Assembly: GCA_964057225.1 (NCBI GenBank)
Contig: OZ059899.1
Span: 18,360,501 to 18,424,500, forward strand
DNA length: 64,000 nt
DNA from: Auanema rhodensis
Taxonomy: Eukaryota; Nematoda; Chromadorea; Rhabditida; Rhabditidae
Reading direction: 5' to 3'
Positions 53,101 to 64,000 of this stretch are shown here, one piece after another. The first letter of the stretch is position 1. The number at the start of each line of letters is the position of its first letter. The translations under genes were made by a program, and so were the position numbers. Under the pieces are notes generated by a model, which worked only from the letters and a program-made list of their open reading frames with translations, searched no databases and was not told the DNA's origin.

Positions 53101-55622
53101 AAAATTTCAAAATAATTTTGCAAAAAGTAGATGTTTTTAGATTCCTTTTTTCAAGGCAAAGACGATGGACAAAGTTATTCAACGAAAAAATTAATTCTGC
53201 AGTGTGAAAATCGAGGATATAAGTGTGAACTTATATCAGTTGATATCTCGGTGCATTTTTAAGCTAGCGCAAATCTGATAACACAGATCGACGCAGCTTA
53301 AAAATCCGCATCGAATGCACTATACAACATTGAGAAACGCTTAATACGAAAATTAGTTAAGATCGTTTGAAAAAAGATGCATTAGTGTATGTTGAGTTTC
53401 CATGTACACTCAACATTGCTTCCAAAAACATTTTGACAAAAATTTTTCCGAAAAATTTCAAAATAATTTTGCAAAAAGTAGATGTTTTTAGATTCCTTTT
53501 TTCAAGGCAAAGACGATGGACAAAGTTATTCAACGAAAAAATTAATTCTGCAGGGTGAAAATCGAGGATATAAGTGTGAACTTATATCAGTTGATATCTC
53601 GGTGCATTTTTAAGCTAGCGCAAATCTGATAACACAGATCGACGCAGCTTAAAAATCCGCATCGAATGCACTATACAACATTGAGAAACGCTTAATACAA
53701 AAATTAGTTAAGATCGTTTGAAAAAAAATGCATTAGTGTATGTTGAGTTTCCATGTACACTCAACATTGCTTCCAAACACATTTTGACAAAAATTTTTCC
53801 GAAAAATTTCAAAATAATTTTGCAAAAAGTAGATGTTTTTAGATTCCTTTTTTCAAGGCAAAGACGATGGACAATGTTATTCAACGAAAAAATTAATTCT
53901 GCAGGGTGAAAATCGAGGATATAAGTGTGAACTTATATCAGTTGATATCTCGGTGCATTTTTAAGGTAGCGCAAATCTGATAACACAGATCGACGCAGCT
54001 TAGAAATCCGCATCGAATGCACTATACTACATCGAGAAACGCTTAATACAAAAATTAGTTATGATCGTTTGAAAAAAGATGCATTAGTGTAAGTTGAGTT
54101 TCCATGTACACTCAACATTGCTTCCAAAAACATTTTTACAAAAATTTTTCCGAAAAATTTCGAAATAATTTCGCAGGTAGTAGATGTTTTTAAATTCCTT
54201 TTTTCAAGGCAAAGACGATGGACATTGTTATTCAACGAAAAAATTAATTCTGCAGGGTGAAAATCGAGGATGTAAGTGTGAACTTATATCAGTTGATATC
54301 TCGGTGCATTTTTAAGCTAGCGCAAATCTGATAACACAGATCGACGCAGCTTAAAAATCCGCATCGAATGCACTATACTACATTGAGAAACGCTTAATAC
54401 AAAAATTAGTTATGATCGTTTGAAAAATGATGCATTAGTGTATGTTGAGTTTCCATGTACACTCAACATTGCTTCCAAAAACATTTTGACAAAAATTTTT
54501 CCGAAAAATTTCAAAATAATTTTGCAAAAAGTAGATGTTTTTAGATTCCTTTTTTCAAGGCAAAGACGATGGACAAAGTTATTCAACGAAAAAATTAATT
54601 CTGCAGTGTGAAAATCGAGGATATAAGTGTGAACTTATATCAGTTGATATCTCGGTGCATTTTTAAGCTAGCGCAAATCTGATAACACAGATCGACGCAG
54701 CTTAAAAATCCGCATCGAATGCACTATACAACATTGAGAAACGCTTAATACGAAAATTAGTTAAGATCGTTTGAAAAAAGATGCATTAGTGTATGTTGAG
54801 TTTCCATGTACACTCAACATTGCTTCCAAAAACATTTTGACAAAAATTTTTCCAAAAAATTTCAAAATAATTTCGCAAAAAGTAAATGTTTTTAGATTCC
54901 TTTTTTCAAGGCAAAGACGATGGACATTGTTATTCAACGAAAAAATTAATTCTGCAGGGTGAAAATCGAGGATGTAAGTGTGAACTTATATCAGTTGATA
55001 TCTCGGTGCATTTTTAAGCTAGCGCAAATCTGATAACACAGATCGACGCAGCTTAAAAATCCGCATCGAATGCACTATACTACATTGAGAAACGCTTAAT
55101 ACAAAAGTTAGTTATGATCGTTTGAAAAATGATGCATTAGTGTATGTTGAGTTTCCATGTACACTCAACATTGCTTCCAAAAACATTTTGACAAAAATTT
55201 TTCCGAAAAATTTCAAAATAATTTTGCAAAAAGTAGATGTTTTTAGATTCCTTTTTTCAAGGCAAAGACGATGGACAAAGTTATTCAACGAAAAAATTAA
55301 TTCTGCAGGGTGAAAATCGAGGATATAAGTGTGAACTTATATCAGTTGATATCTCGGTGCATTTTTAAGCTAGCGCAAATCTGATAACACAGATCGACGC
55401 AGCTTAAAAATCCGCATCGAATGCACTATACTACATTGAGAAACGCTTAATACAAAAATTAGTTATGATCGTTTGAAAAATGATGCATTAGTGTATGTTG
55501 AGTTTCCATGTACACTCAACATTGCTTCCAAAAACATTTTGACAAAAATTTTTCCGAAAAATTTCAAAATAATTTTGCAAAAAGTAGATGTTTTTAGATT
55601 CCTTTTTTCAAGGCAAAGACGA
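50168..55622 (+). repeat. 16-unit duplication in array C, copy 1
   Basis: About 15.5 monomers here reappear in the same order at 55784-61589. The offset is 5616 bp (16 units) in the first half and 5967 bp (17 units) in the second. Diagnostic units include one with AGATTCCGTTTTTCAAGGC, AAAACGATACACAATG and CTGCAGAATG (52083 onward and 57699 onward), one with a long T-run after TAGATT (51030, 56646), and one with CCAAACACATTTTG (52369, 57985). Copy 1 has a private CGCAGGTAGTAG near 54174, so the copies are not fully identical. Confidence 0.85.
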
Positions 55623-55783
55623 TGGACAATGTTATTCAACGAAAAAATTAATTCTGCAGGGTGAAAATCGAGGATATAAGTGTGAACTTATATCAGTTGA
55701 TATCTCGGTGCATTTTTAAGCTAGCGCAAATCTGATAACACAGATCGACGCAGCTTAAAAATCCGCATCGAATGCACTATACA

Positions 55784-58700
55784 ACATTGAGAAACGCTTA
55801 ATACAAAAATTAGTTAAGATCGTTTGAAAAAAGATGCATTAGTGTATGTTGAGTTTCCATGTACACTCAACATTGCTTCCAAAAACATTTTGACAAAAAT
55901 TTTTCCGAAAAATTTCGAAATAATTTCGCAGAAAGTAGATGTTTTTAAATTCCTTTTTTCAAGGCAAAGACGATGGACAATGTTATTCAACGAAAAAATT
56001 AATTCTGCAGGGTGAAAATCGAGGATATAAGTGTGAACTTATATTAGTTGATATCTCGGTGCATTTTTAAGCTAGCGCAAATCTGATAACACAGATCGAC
56101 GCAGCTTAAAAATCCGCATCGAATGCACTATACTACATTGAGAAACGCTTAATACAAAAGTTAGTTATGATCGTTTGAAAAATGATGCATTAGTGTATGT
56201 TGAGTTTCCATGTACACTCAACATTGCTTCCAAAAACATTTTGACAAAAATTTTTCCGAAAAATTTCAAAATAATTTTGCAAAAAGTAGATGTTTTTAGA
56301 TTCCTTTTTTCAAGGCAAAGACGATGGACAAAGTTATTCAACGAAAAAATTAATTCTGCAGGGTGAAAATCGAGGATATAAGTGTGAACTTATATCAGTT
56401 GATATCTCGGTGCATTTTTAAGCTAGCGCAAATCTGATAACACAGATCGACGCAGCTTAAAAATCCGCATCGAATGCACTATACAACATTGAGAAACGCT
56501 TAATACAAAAATTAGTTAAGATCGTTTGAAAAAAGATGCATTAGTGTATGTTGAGTTTCCATGTACACTCAACATTGCTTCCAAAAACATTTTTACAAAA
56601 ATTTTTCCGGAAAATTTCGAAACAATTTCGCAAAAAGTAGATGTTTTTAGATTTTTTTTTTCAAGGCAAAGACGATGGACAATGTTATTCAACGAAAAAA
56701 TTAATTCTGCAGGGTGAAAATCGAGGATATAAGTGTGAACTTATATCAGTTGATATCTCGGTGCATTTTTAAGGTAGCGCAAATCTGATAACACAGATCG
56801 ACGCAGCTTAGAAATCCGCATCGAATGCACTATACTACATCGAGAAACGCTTAATACAAAAATTAGTTATGATCGTTTGAAAAAAGATGCATTAGTGTAA
56901 GTTGAGTTTCCATGTACACTCAACATTGCTTCCAAAAACATTTTTACAAAAATTTTTCCGAAAAATTTCGAAATAATTTCGCAGAAAGTAGATGTTTTTA
57001 AATTCCTTTTTTCAAGGCAAAGACGATGGACATTGTTATTCAACGAAAAAATTAATTCTGCAGGGTGAAAATCGAGGATATAAGTGTGAACTTATATTAG
57101 TTGATATCTCGGTGCATTTTTAAGCTAGCGCAAATCTGATAACACAGATCGACGCAGCTTAAAAATCCGCATCGAATGCACTATACTACATTGAGAAACG
57201 CTTAATACAAAAATTAGTTATGATCGTTTGAAAAATGATGCATTAGTGTATGTTGAGTTTCCATGTACACTCAACATTGCTTCCAAAAACATTTTGACAA
57301 AAATTTTTCCGAAAAATTTCAAAATAATTTTGCAAAAAGTAGATGTTTTTAGATTCCTTTTTTCAAGGCAAAGACGATGGACAAAGTTATTCAACGAAAA
57401 AATTAATTCTGCAGTGTGAAAATCGAGGATATAAGTGTGAACTTATATCAGTTGATATCTCGGTGCATTTTTAAGCTAGCGCAAATCTGATAACACAGAT
57501 CGACGCAGCTTAAAAATCCGCATCGAATGCACTATACAACATTGAGAAACGCTTAATACAAAAATTAGTTAAGATCGTTTGAAAAAAGATGCATTAGTGT
57601 ATGTTGAGTTTCCATGTACACTCAACATTGCTTCCAAAAACATTTTGACAAAAATTTTTCCAAAAAATTTCAAAATAATTTCGCAAAAAGTAAATGTTTT
57701 TAGATTCCGTTTTTCAAGGCAAAAACGATACACAATGTTATTCAACAAAAAAATTAATTCTGCAGAATGAAAATCGAGGATATAAGTGTGAACTTATATC
57801 AGTTGATATCTCGGTGCATTTTTAAGCTAGCGCAAATCTGATAACACAGATCGACGCAGCTTAAAAATCCGCATCGAATGCACTATACAACAGTGAGAAA
57901 CGCTTAATACAAAAATTAGTTATGATCGTTTGAAAAATGATGCATTAGTGTATGTTGAGTTTCCATGTACACTCAACATTGCTTCCAAACACATTTTGAC
58001 AAAAATTTTTCCGAAAAATTTCAAAATAATTTTGCAAAAAGTAGATGTTTTTAGATTCCTTTTTTCAAGGCAAAGACGATGGACAATGTTATTCAACGAA
58101 AAAATTAATTCTGCAGGGTGAAAATCGAGGATATAAGTGTGAACTTATATCAGTTGATATCTCGGTGCATTTTTAAGGTAGCGCAAATCTGATAACACAG
58201 ATCGACGCAGCTTAGAAATCCGCATCGAATGCACTATACTACATCGAGAAACGCTTAATACAAAAATTAGTTATGATCGTTTGAAAAAAGATGCATTAGT
58301 GTAAGTTGAGTTTCCATGTACACTCAACATTGCTTCCAAAAACATTTTTACAAAAATTTTTCCGAAAAATTTCGAAATAATTTCGCAGAAAGTAGATGTT
58401 TTTAAATTCCTTTTTTCAAGGCAAAGACGATGGACATTGTTATTCAACGAAAAAATTAATTCTGCAGGGTGAAAATCGAGGATGTAAGTGTGAACTTATA
58501 TCAGTTGATATCTCGGTGCATTTTTAAGCTAGCGCAAATCTGATAACACAGATCGACGCAGCTTAAAAATCCGCATCGAATGCACTATACTACATTGAGA
58601 AACGCTTAATACAAAAATTAGTTATGATCGTTTGAAAAATGATGCATTAGTGTATGTTGAGTTTCCATGTACACTCAACATTGCTTCCAAAAACATTTTG

Positions 58701-61589
58701 ACAAAAATTTTTCCGAAAAATTTCAAAATAATTTTGCAAAAAGTAGATGTTTTTAGATTCCTTTTTTCAAGGCAAAGACGATGGACAAAGTTATTCAACG
58801 AAAAAATTAATTCTGCAGTGTGAAAATCGAGGATATAAGTGTGAACTTATATCAGTTGATATCTCGGTGCATTTTTAAGCTAGCGCAAATCTGATAACAC
58901 AGATCGACGCAGCTTAAAAATCCGCATCGAATGCACTATACAACATTGAGAAACGCTTAATACGAAAATTAGTTATGATCGTTTGAAAAATGATGCATTA
59001 GTGTATGTTGAGTTTCCATGTACACTCAACATTGCTTCCAAAAACATTTTGACAAAAATTTTTCCGAAAAATTTCAAAATAATTTTGCAAAAAGTAGATG
59101 TTTTTAGATTCCTTTTTTCAAGGCAAAGACGATGGACAAAGTTATTCAACGAAAAAATTAATTCTGCAGTGTGAAAATCGAGGATATAAGTGTGAACTTA
59201 TATCAGTTGATATCTCGGTGCATTTTTAAGCTAGCGCAAATCTGATAACACAGATCGACGCAGCTTAAAAATCCGCATCGAATGCACTATACAACATTGA
59301 GAAACGCTTAATACGAAAATTAGTTAAGATCGTTTGAAAAAAGATGCATTAGTGTATGTTGAGTTTCCATGTACACTCAACATTGCTTCCAAAAACATTT
59401 TGACAAAAATTTTTCCGAAAAATTTCAAAATAATTTTGCAAAAAGTAGATGTTTTTAGATTCCTTTTTTCAAGGCAAAGACGATGGACAAAGTTATTCAA
59501 CGAAAAAATTAATTCTGCAGGGTGAAAATCGAGGATATAAGTGTGAACTTATATCAGTTGATATCTCGGTGCATTTTTAAGCTAGCGCAAATCTGATAAC
59601 ACAGATCGACGCAGCTTAAAAATCCGCATCGAATGCACTATACAACATTGAGAAACGCTTAATACAAAAATTAGTTAAGATCGTTTGAAAAAAAATGCAT
59701 TAGTGTATGTTGAGTTTCCATGTACACTCAACATTGCTTCCAAACACATTTTGACAAAAATTTTTCCGAAAAATTTCAAAATAATTTTGCAAAAAGTAGA
59801 TGTTTTTAGATTCCTTTTTTCAAGGCAAAGACGATGGACAATGTTATTCAACGAAAAAATTAATTCTGCAGGGTGAAAATCGAGGATATAAGTGTGAACT
59901 TATATCAGTTGATATCTCGGTGCATTTTTAAGGTAGCGCAAATCTGATAACACAGATCGACGCAGCTTAGAAATCCGCATCGAATGCACTATACTACATC
60001 GAGAAACGCTTAATACAAAAATTAGTTATGATCGTTTGAAAAAAGATGCATTAGTGTAAGTTGAGTTTCCATGTACACTCAACATTGCTTCCAAAAACAT
60101 TTTTACAAAAATTTTTCCGAAAAATTTCGAAATAATTTCGCAGAAAGTAGATGTTTTTAAATTCCTTTTTTCAAGGCAAAGACGATGGACATTGTTATTC
60201 AACGAAAAAATTAATTCTGCAGGGTGAAAATCGAGGATGTAAGTGTGAACTTATATCAGTTGATATCTCGGTGCATTTTTAAGCTAGCGCAAATCTGATA
60301 ACACAGATCGACGCAGCTTAAAAATCCGCATCGAATGCACTATACTACATTGAGAAACGCTTAATACAAAAATTAGTTATGATCGTTTGAAAAATGATGC
60401 ATTAGTGTATGTTGAGTTTCCATGTACACTCAACATTGCTTCCAAAAACATTTTGACAAAAATTTTTCCGAAAAATTTCAAAATAATTTTGCAAAAAGTA
60501 GATGTTTTTAGATTCCTTTTTTCAAGGCAAAGACGATGGACAAAGTTATTCAACGAAAAAATTAATTCTGCAGTGTGAAAATCGAGGATATAAGTGTGAA
60601 CTTATATCAGTTGATATCTCGGTGCATTTTTAAGCTAGCGCAAATCTGATAACACAGATCGACGCAGCTTAAAAATCCGCATCGAATGCACTATACAACA
60701 TTGAGAAACGCTTAATACGAAAATTAGTTAAGATCGTTTGAAAAAAGATGCATTAGTGTATGTTGAGTTTCCATGTACACTCAACATTGCTTCCAAAAAC
60801 ATTTTGACAAAAATTTTTCCAAAAAATTTCAAAATAATTTCGCAAAAAGTAAATGTTTTTAGATTCCTTTTTTCAAGGCAAAGACGATGGACATTGTTAT
60901 TCAACGAAAAAATTAATTCTGCAGGGTGAAAATCGAGGATGTAAGTGTGAACTTATATCAGTTGATATCTCGGTGCATTTTTAAGCTAGCGCAAATCTGA
61001 TAACACAGATCGACGCAGCTTAAAAATCCGCATCGAATGCACTATACTACATTGAGAAACGCTTAATACAAAAGTTAGTTATGATCGTTTGAAAAATGAT
61101 GCATTAGTGTATGTTGAGTTTCCATGTACACTCAACATTGCTTCCAAAAACATTTTGACAAAAATTTTTCCGAAAAATTTCAAAATAATTTTGCAAAAAG
61201 TAGATGTTTTTAGATTCCTTTTTTCAAGGCAAAGACGATGGACAAAGTTATTCAACGAAAAAATTAATTCTGCAGGGTGAAAATCGAGGATATAAGTGTG
61301 AACTTATATCAGTTGATATCTCGGTGCATTTTTAAGCTAGCGCAAATCTGATAACACAGATCGACGCAGCTTAAAAATCCGCATCGAATGCACTATACTA
61401 CATTGAGAAACGCTTAATACAAAAATTAGTTATGATCGTTTGAAAAATGATGCATTAGTGTATGTTGAGTTTCCATGTACACTCAACATTGCTTCCAAAA
61501 ACATTTTGACAAAAATTTTTCCGAAAAATTTCAAAATAATTTTGCAAAAAGTAGATGTTTTTAGATTCCTTTTTTCAAGGCAAAGACGA
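55784..61589 (+). repeat. 16-unit duplication in array C, copy 2 with one extra monomer
   Basis: This is the partner of 50168-55622. It is one monomer longer: a unit around 58983 has TACGAAAATTAGTTATG and CTGCAGTGTG, looks like a blend of its neighbours, and has no counterpart in copy 1. The match starts after 55783 (ACAACATTG here, ACTACATTG at 50167) and ends at 61589, where CAAAGTT replaces CAATGTT. No third copy follows at the expected position. Confidence 0.8.
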
Positions 61590-64000
61590 TGGACAAAGTT
61601 ATTCAACGAAAAAATTAATTCTGCAGTGTGAAAATCGAGGATATAAGTGTGAACTTATATCAGTTGATATCTCGGTGCATTTTTAAGCTAGCGCAAATCT
61701 GATAACACAGATCGACGCAGCTTAAAAATCCGCATCGAATGCACTATACAACATTGAGAAACGCTTAATACAAAAATTAGTTAAGATCGTTTGAAAAAAA
61801 ATGCATTAGTGTATGTTGAGTTTCCATGTACACTCAACATTGCTTCCAAAAACATTTTGACAAAAATTTTTCCAAAAAATTTCAAAATAATTTCGCAAAA
61901 AGTAAATGTTTTTAGATTCCTTTTTTCAAGGCAAAGACGATGGACAATGTTATTCAACGAAAAAATTAATTCTGCAGGGTGAAAATCGAGGATATAAGTG
62001 TGAACTTATATTAGTTGATATCTCGGTGCATTTTTAAGCTAGCGCAAATCTGATAACACAGATCGACGCAGCTTAAAAATCCGCATCGAATGCACTATAC
62101 AACATTGAGAAACGCTTAATACAAAAATTAGTTAAGATCGTTTGAAAAAAGATGCATTAGTGTATGTTGAGTTTCCATGTACACTCAACATTGCTTCCAA
62201 AAACATTTTGACAAAAATTTTTCCAAAAAATTTCAAAATAATTTCGCAAAAAGTAAATGTTTTTAGATTCCTTTTTTCAAGGCAAAGACGATGGACAATG
62301 TTATTCAACGAAAAAATTAATTCTGCAGGGTGAAAATCGAGGATATAAGTGTGAACTTATATCAGTTGATATCTCGGTGCATTTTTAAGGTAGCGCAAAT
62401 CTGATAACACAGATCGACGCAGCTTAGAAATCCGCATCGAATGCACTATACTACATCGAGAAACGCTTAATACAAAAATTAGTTATGATCGTTTGAAAAA
62501 AGATGCATTAGTGTAAGTTGAGTTTCCATGTACACTCAACATTGCTTCCAAAAACATTTTTACAAAAATTTTTCCGAAAAATTTCGAAATAATTTCGCAG
62601 AAAGTAGATGTTTTTAAATTCCTTTTTTCAAGGCAAAGACGATGGACATTGTTATTCAACGAAAAAATTAATTCTGCAGGGTGAAAATCGAGGATGTAAG
62701 TGTGAACTTATATCAGTTGATATCTCGGTGCATTTTTAAGCTAGCGCAAATCTGATAACACAGATCGACGCAGCTTAAAAATCCGCATCGAATGCACTAT
62801 ACTACATTGAGAAACGCTTAATACAAAAATTAGTTATGATCGTTTGAAAAATGATGCATTAGTGTATGTTGAGTTTCCATGTACACTCAACATTGCTTCC
62901 AAAAACATTTTGACAAAAATTTTTCCGAAAAATTTCAAAATAATTTTGCAAAAAGTAGATGTTTTTAGATTCCTTTTTTCAAGGCAAAGACGATGGACAA
63001 AGTTATTCAACGAAAAAATTAATTCTGCAGTGTGAAAATCGAGGATATAAGTGTGAACTTATATCAGTTGATATCTCGGTGCATTTTTAAGCTAGCGCAA
63101 ATCTGATAACACAGATCGACGCAGCTTAAAAATCCGCATCGAATGCACTATACAACATTGAGAAACGCTTAATACAAAAATTAGTTAAGATCGTTTGAAA
63201 AAAGATGCATTAGTGTATGTTGAGTTTCCATGTACACTCAACATTGCTTCCAAAAACATTTTTACAAAAATTTTTCCGGAAAATTTCGAAACAATTTCGC
63301 AAAAAGTAGATGTTTTTAGATTCCTTTTTTTAAGGCAAAGACGATGGACAATGTTATTCAACGAAAAAATTAATTCTGCAGGGTGAAAATCGAGGATATA
63401 AGTGTGAACTTATATCAGTTGATATCTCGGTGCATTTTTAAGCTAGCGCAAATCTGATAACACAGATCGACGCAGCTTAAAAATCCGCATCGAATGCACT
63501 ATACAACATTGAGAAACGCTTAATACAAAAGTTAGTTATGATCGTTTGAAAAATGATGCATTAGTGTATGTTGAGTTTCCATGTACACTCAACATTGCTT
63601 CCAAAAACATTTTGACAAAAATTTTTCCGAAAAATTTCAAAATAATTTTGCAAAAAGTAGATGTTTTTAGATTCCTTTTTTCAAGGCAAAGACGATGGAC
63701 AAAGTTATTCAACGAAAAAATTAATTCTGCAGGGTGAAAATCGAGGATATAAGTGTGAACTTATATCAGTTGATATCTCGGTGCATTTTTAAGCTAGCGC
63801 AAATCTGATAACACAGATCGACGCAGCTTAAAAATCCGCATCGAATGCACTATACAACATTGAGAAACGCTTAATACAAAAATTAGTTAAGATCGTTTGA
63901 AAAAAGATGCATTAGTGTATGTTGAGTTTCCATGTACACTCAACATTGCTTCCAAAAACATTTTGACAAAAATTTTTCCGAAAAATTTCGAAATAATTTC

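Larger units (their letters stand above)
24033..64000 (+). repeat. Array C: 351-bp satellite, about 114 units, forward orientation
   Basis: This is the same satellite family as array A on the opposite strand. The phase is constant except for a 350-bp first interval, a +2 bp change near 38203 and a +40 bp partial duplication near 43127. From 43188 to 63546 the phase holds for exactly 58 periods. Three zones with different monomer populations follow one another (see separate entries). The array runs off the right end. Open frames of 63 codons (+) and 89 codons (-) recur, but many units break them and the two strands overlap, so I do not call them genes. Confidence 0.97.
38936..64000 (+). repeat. 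Array C zone 3: TTAATTCTGCAG monomers with a 4-unit theme
   Basis: From about 38936 nearly all units have TTAATTCTGCAG, and new types appear: ACATTTTTACAAAAATTT, AAAGTTAGTTATG, GTTAAGATCGTTTG with AAAAAAGATG, CTGCAGTGTG, and GTAAGTTGAG. Linked variants within one unit (AAGGTAGCGC, CTTAGAAATCC, then mostly CTACATCGAG) recur at 39532, 42340, 46592, 47996, 51155, 52559, 53963, 56771, 58175, 59930 and 62387. In monomers, these intervals are 8, 12 (plus 40 bp), 4, 9, 4, 4, 8, 4, 5 and 7. Confidence 0.8.

Noticed and set aside
24440-63737. Recurring 63-codon (+) and 89-codon (-) open frames as a multigene family
   Set aside because: Similarity follows the satellite monomer as a whole, not codons. 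Many units break the frame (TAA in GTAAGTTGAG units, loss of the start in others), the two strands overlap, and no known domain, signal or intron feature is visible.
1-64000. 351-bp monomer as a dimer of the 182-bp monomer (or of about 175 bp)
   Set aside because: The halves of the 351-bp unit do not resemble each other by eye, and only the 28-bp box is shared with the 182-bp unit.

Overview
This window is satellite DNA from end to end. I see no protein-coding gene, no rRNA or tRNA gene, no transposon and no single-copy sequence longer than a few tens of bases. The AT-rich, nearly perfect tandem arrays with higher-order repeats indicate eukaryotic constitutive heterochromatin, probably centromeric or pericentromeric. 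An invertebrate such as an insect is my guess. I do not recognise either repeat family and cannot name the species.

There are two unrelated satellite families. The first has a 351-bp monomer and the second a 182-bp monomer. The order is: (A) 1-11434, about 32.6 copies of the 351-bp repeat, called reverse here; (B) about 11435-23240, about 65 copies of the 182-bp repeat, forward; a short spacer near 23232-23262; (B') about 23260-24032, about 4 copies of the 182-bp repeat in inverted orientation; (C) about 24033-64000, about 114 copies of the 351-bp repeat in the opposite orientation to A. The window is therefore a lopsided inverted structure, A-B | B'-C, centred near 23.25 kb, with both families switching strand across the centre. 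A runs off the left end and C runs off the right end.

The arrays are very regular. In A the phase holds for 31 consecutive periods. In B a marker recurs exactly every 182 bp for 50 periods. In C I found only three net length changes: one 350-bp unit at the edge, one +2 bp, and one +40 bp partial duplication. Higher-order structure is present in every array: a mosaic of 7-, 10- and 15-unit offsets in A; 12- and 16-unit offsets in B; and in C 4-unit, 5-unit and 16/17-unit duplications with a recurring 4-mer (1404 bp) theme. Length decay in B occurs only on the side facing the inversion centre, while the A/B junction is sharp. This suggests that junction is younger than the inversion.

The two families share one box of about 28 bp with a TTTTTTCGTT core (25 of 30 aligned columns identical), although they are otherwise dissimilar. 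The 351-bp monomer also carries three inverted repeats and helically phased A-tracts. Each monomer contains small open frames of 62-89 codons on one or both strands, but these look like by-products of repeat homogenisation, not genes.
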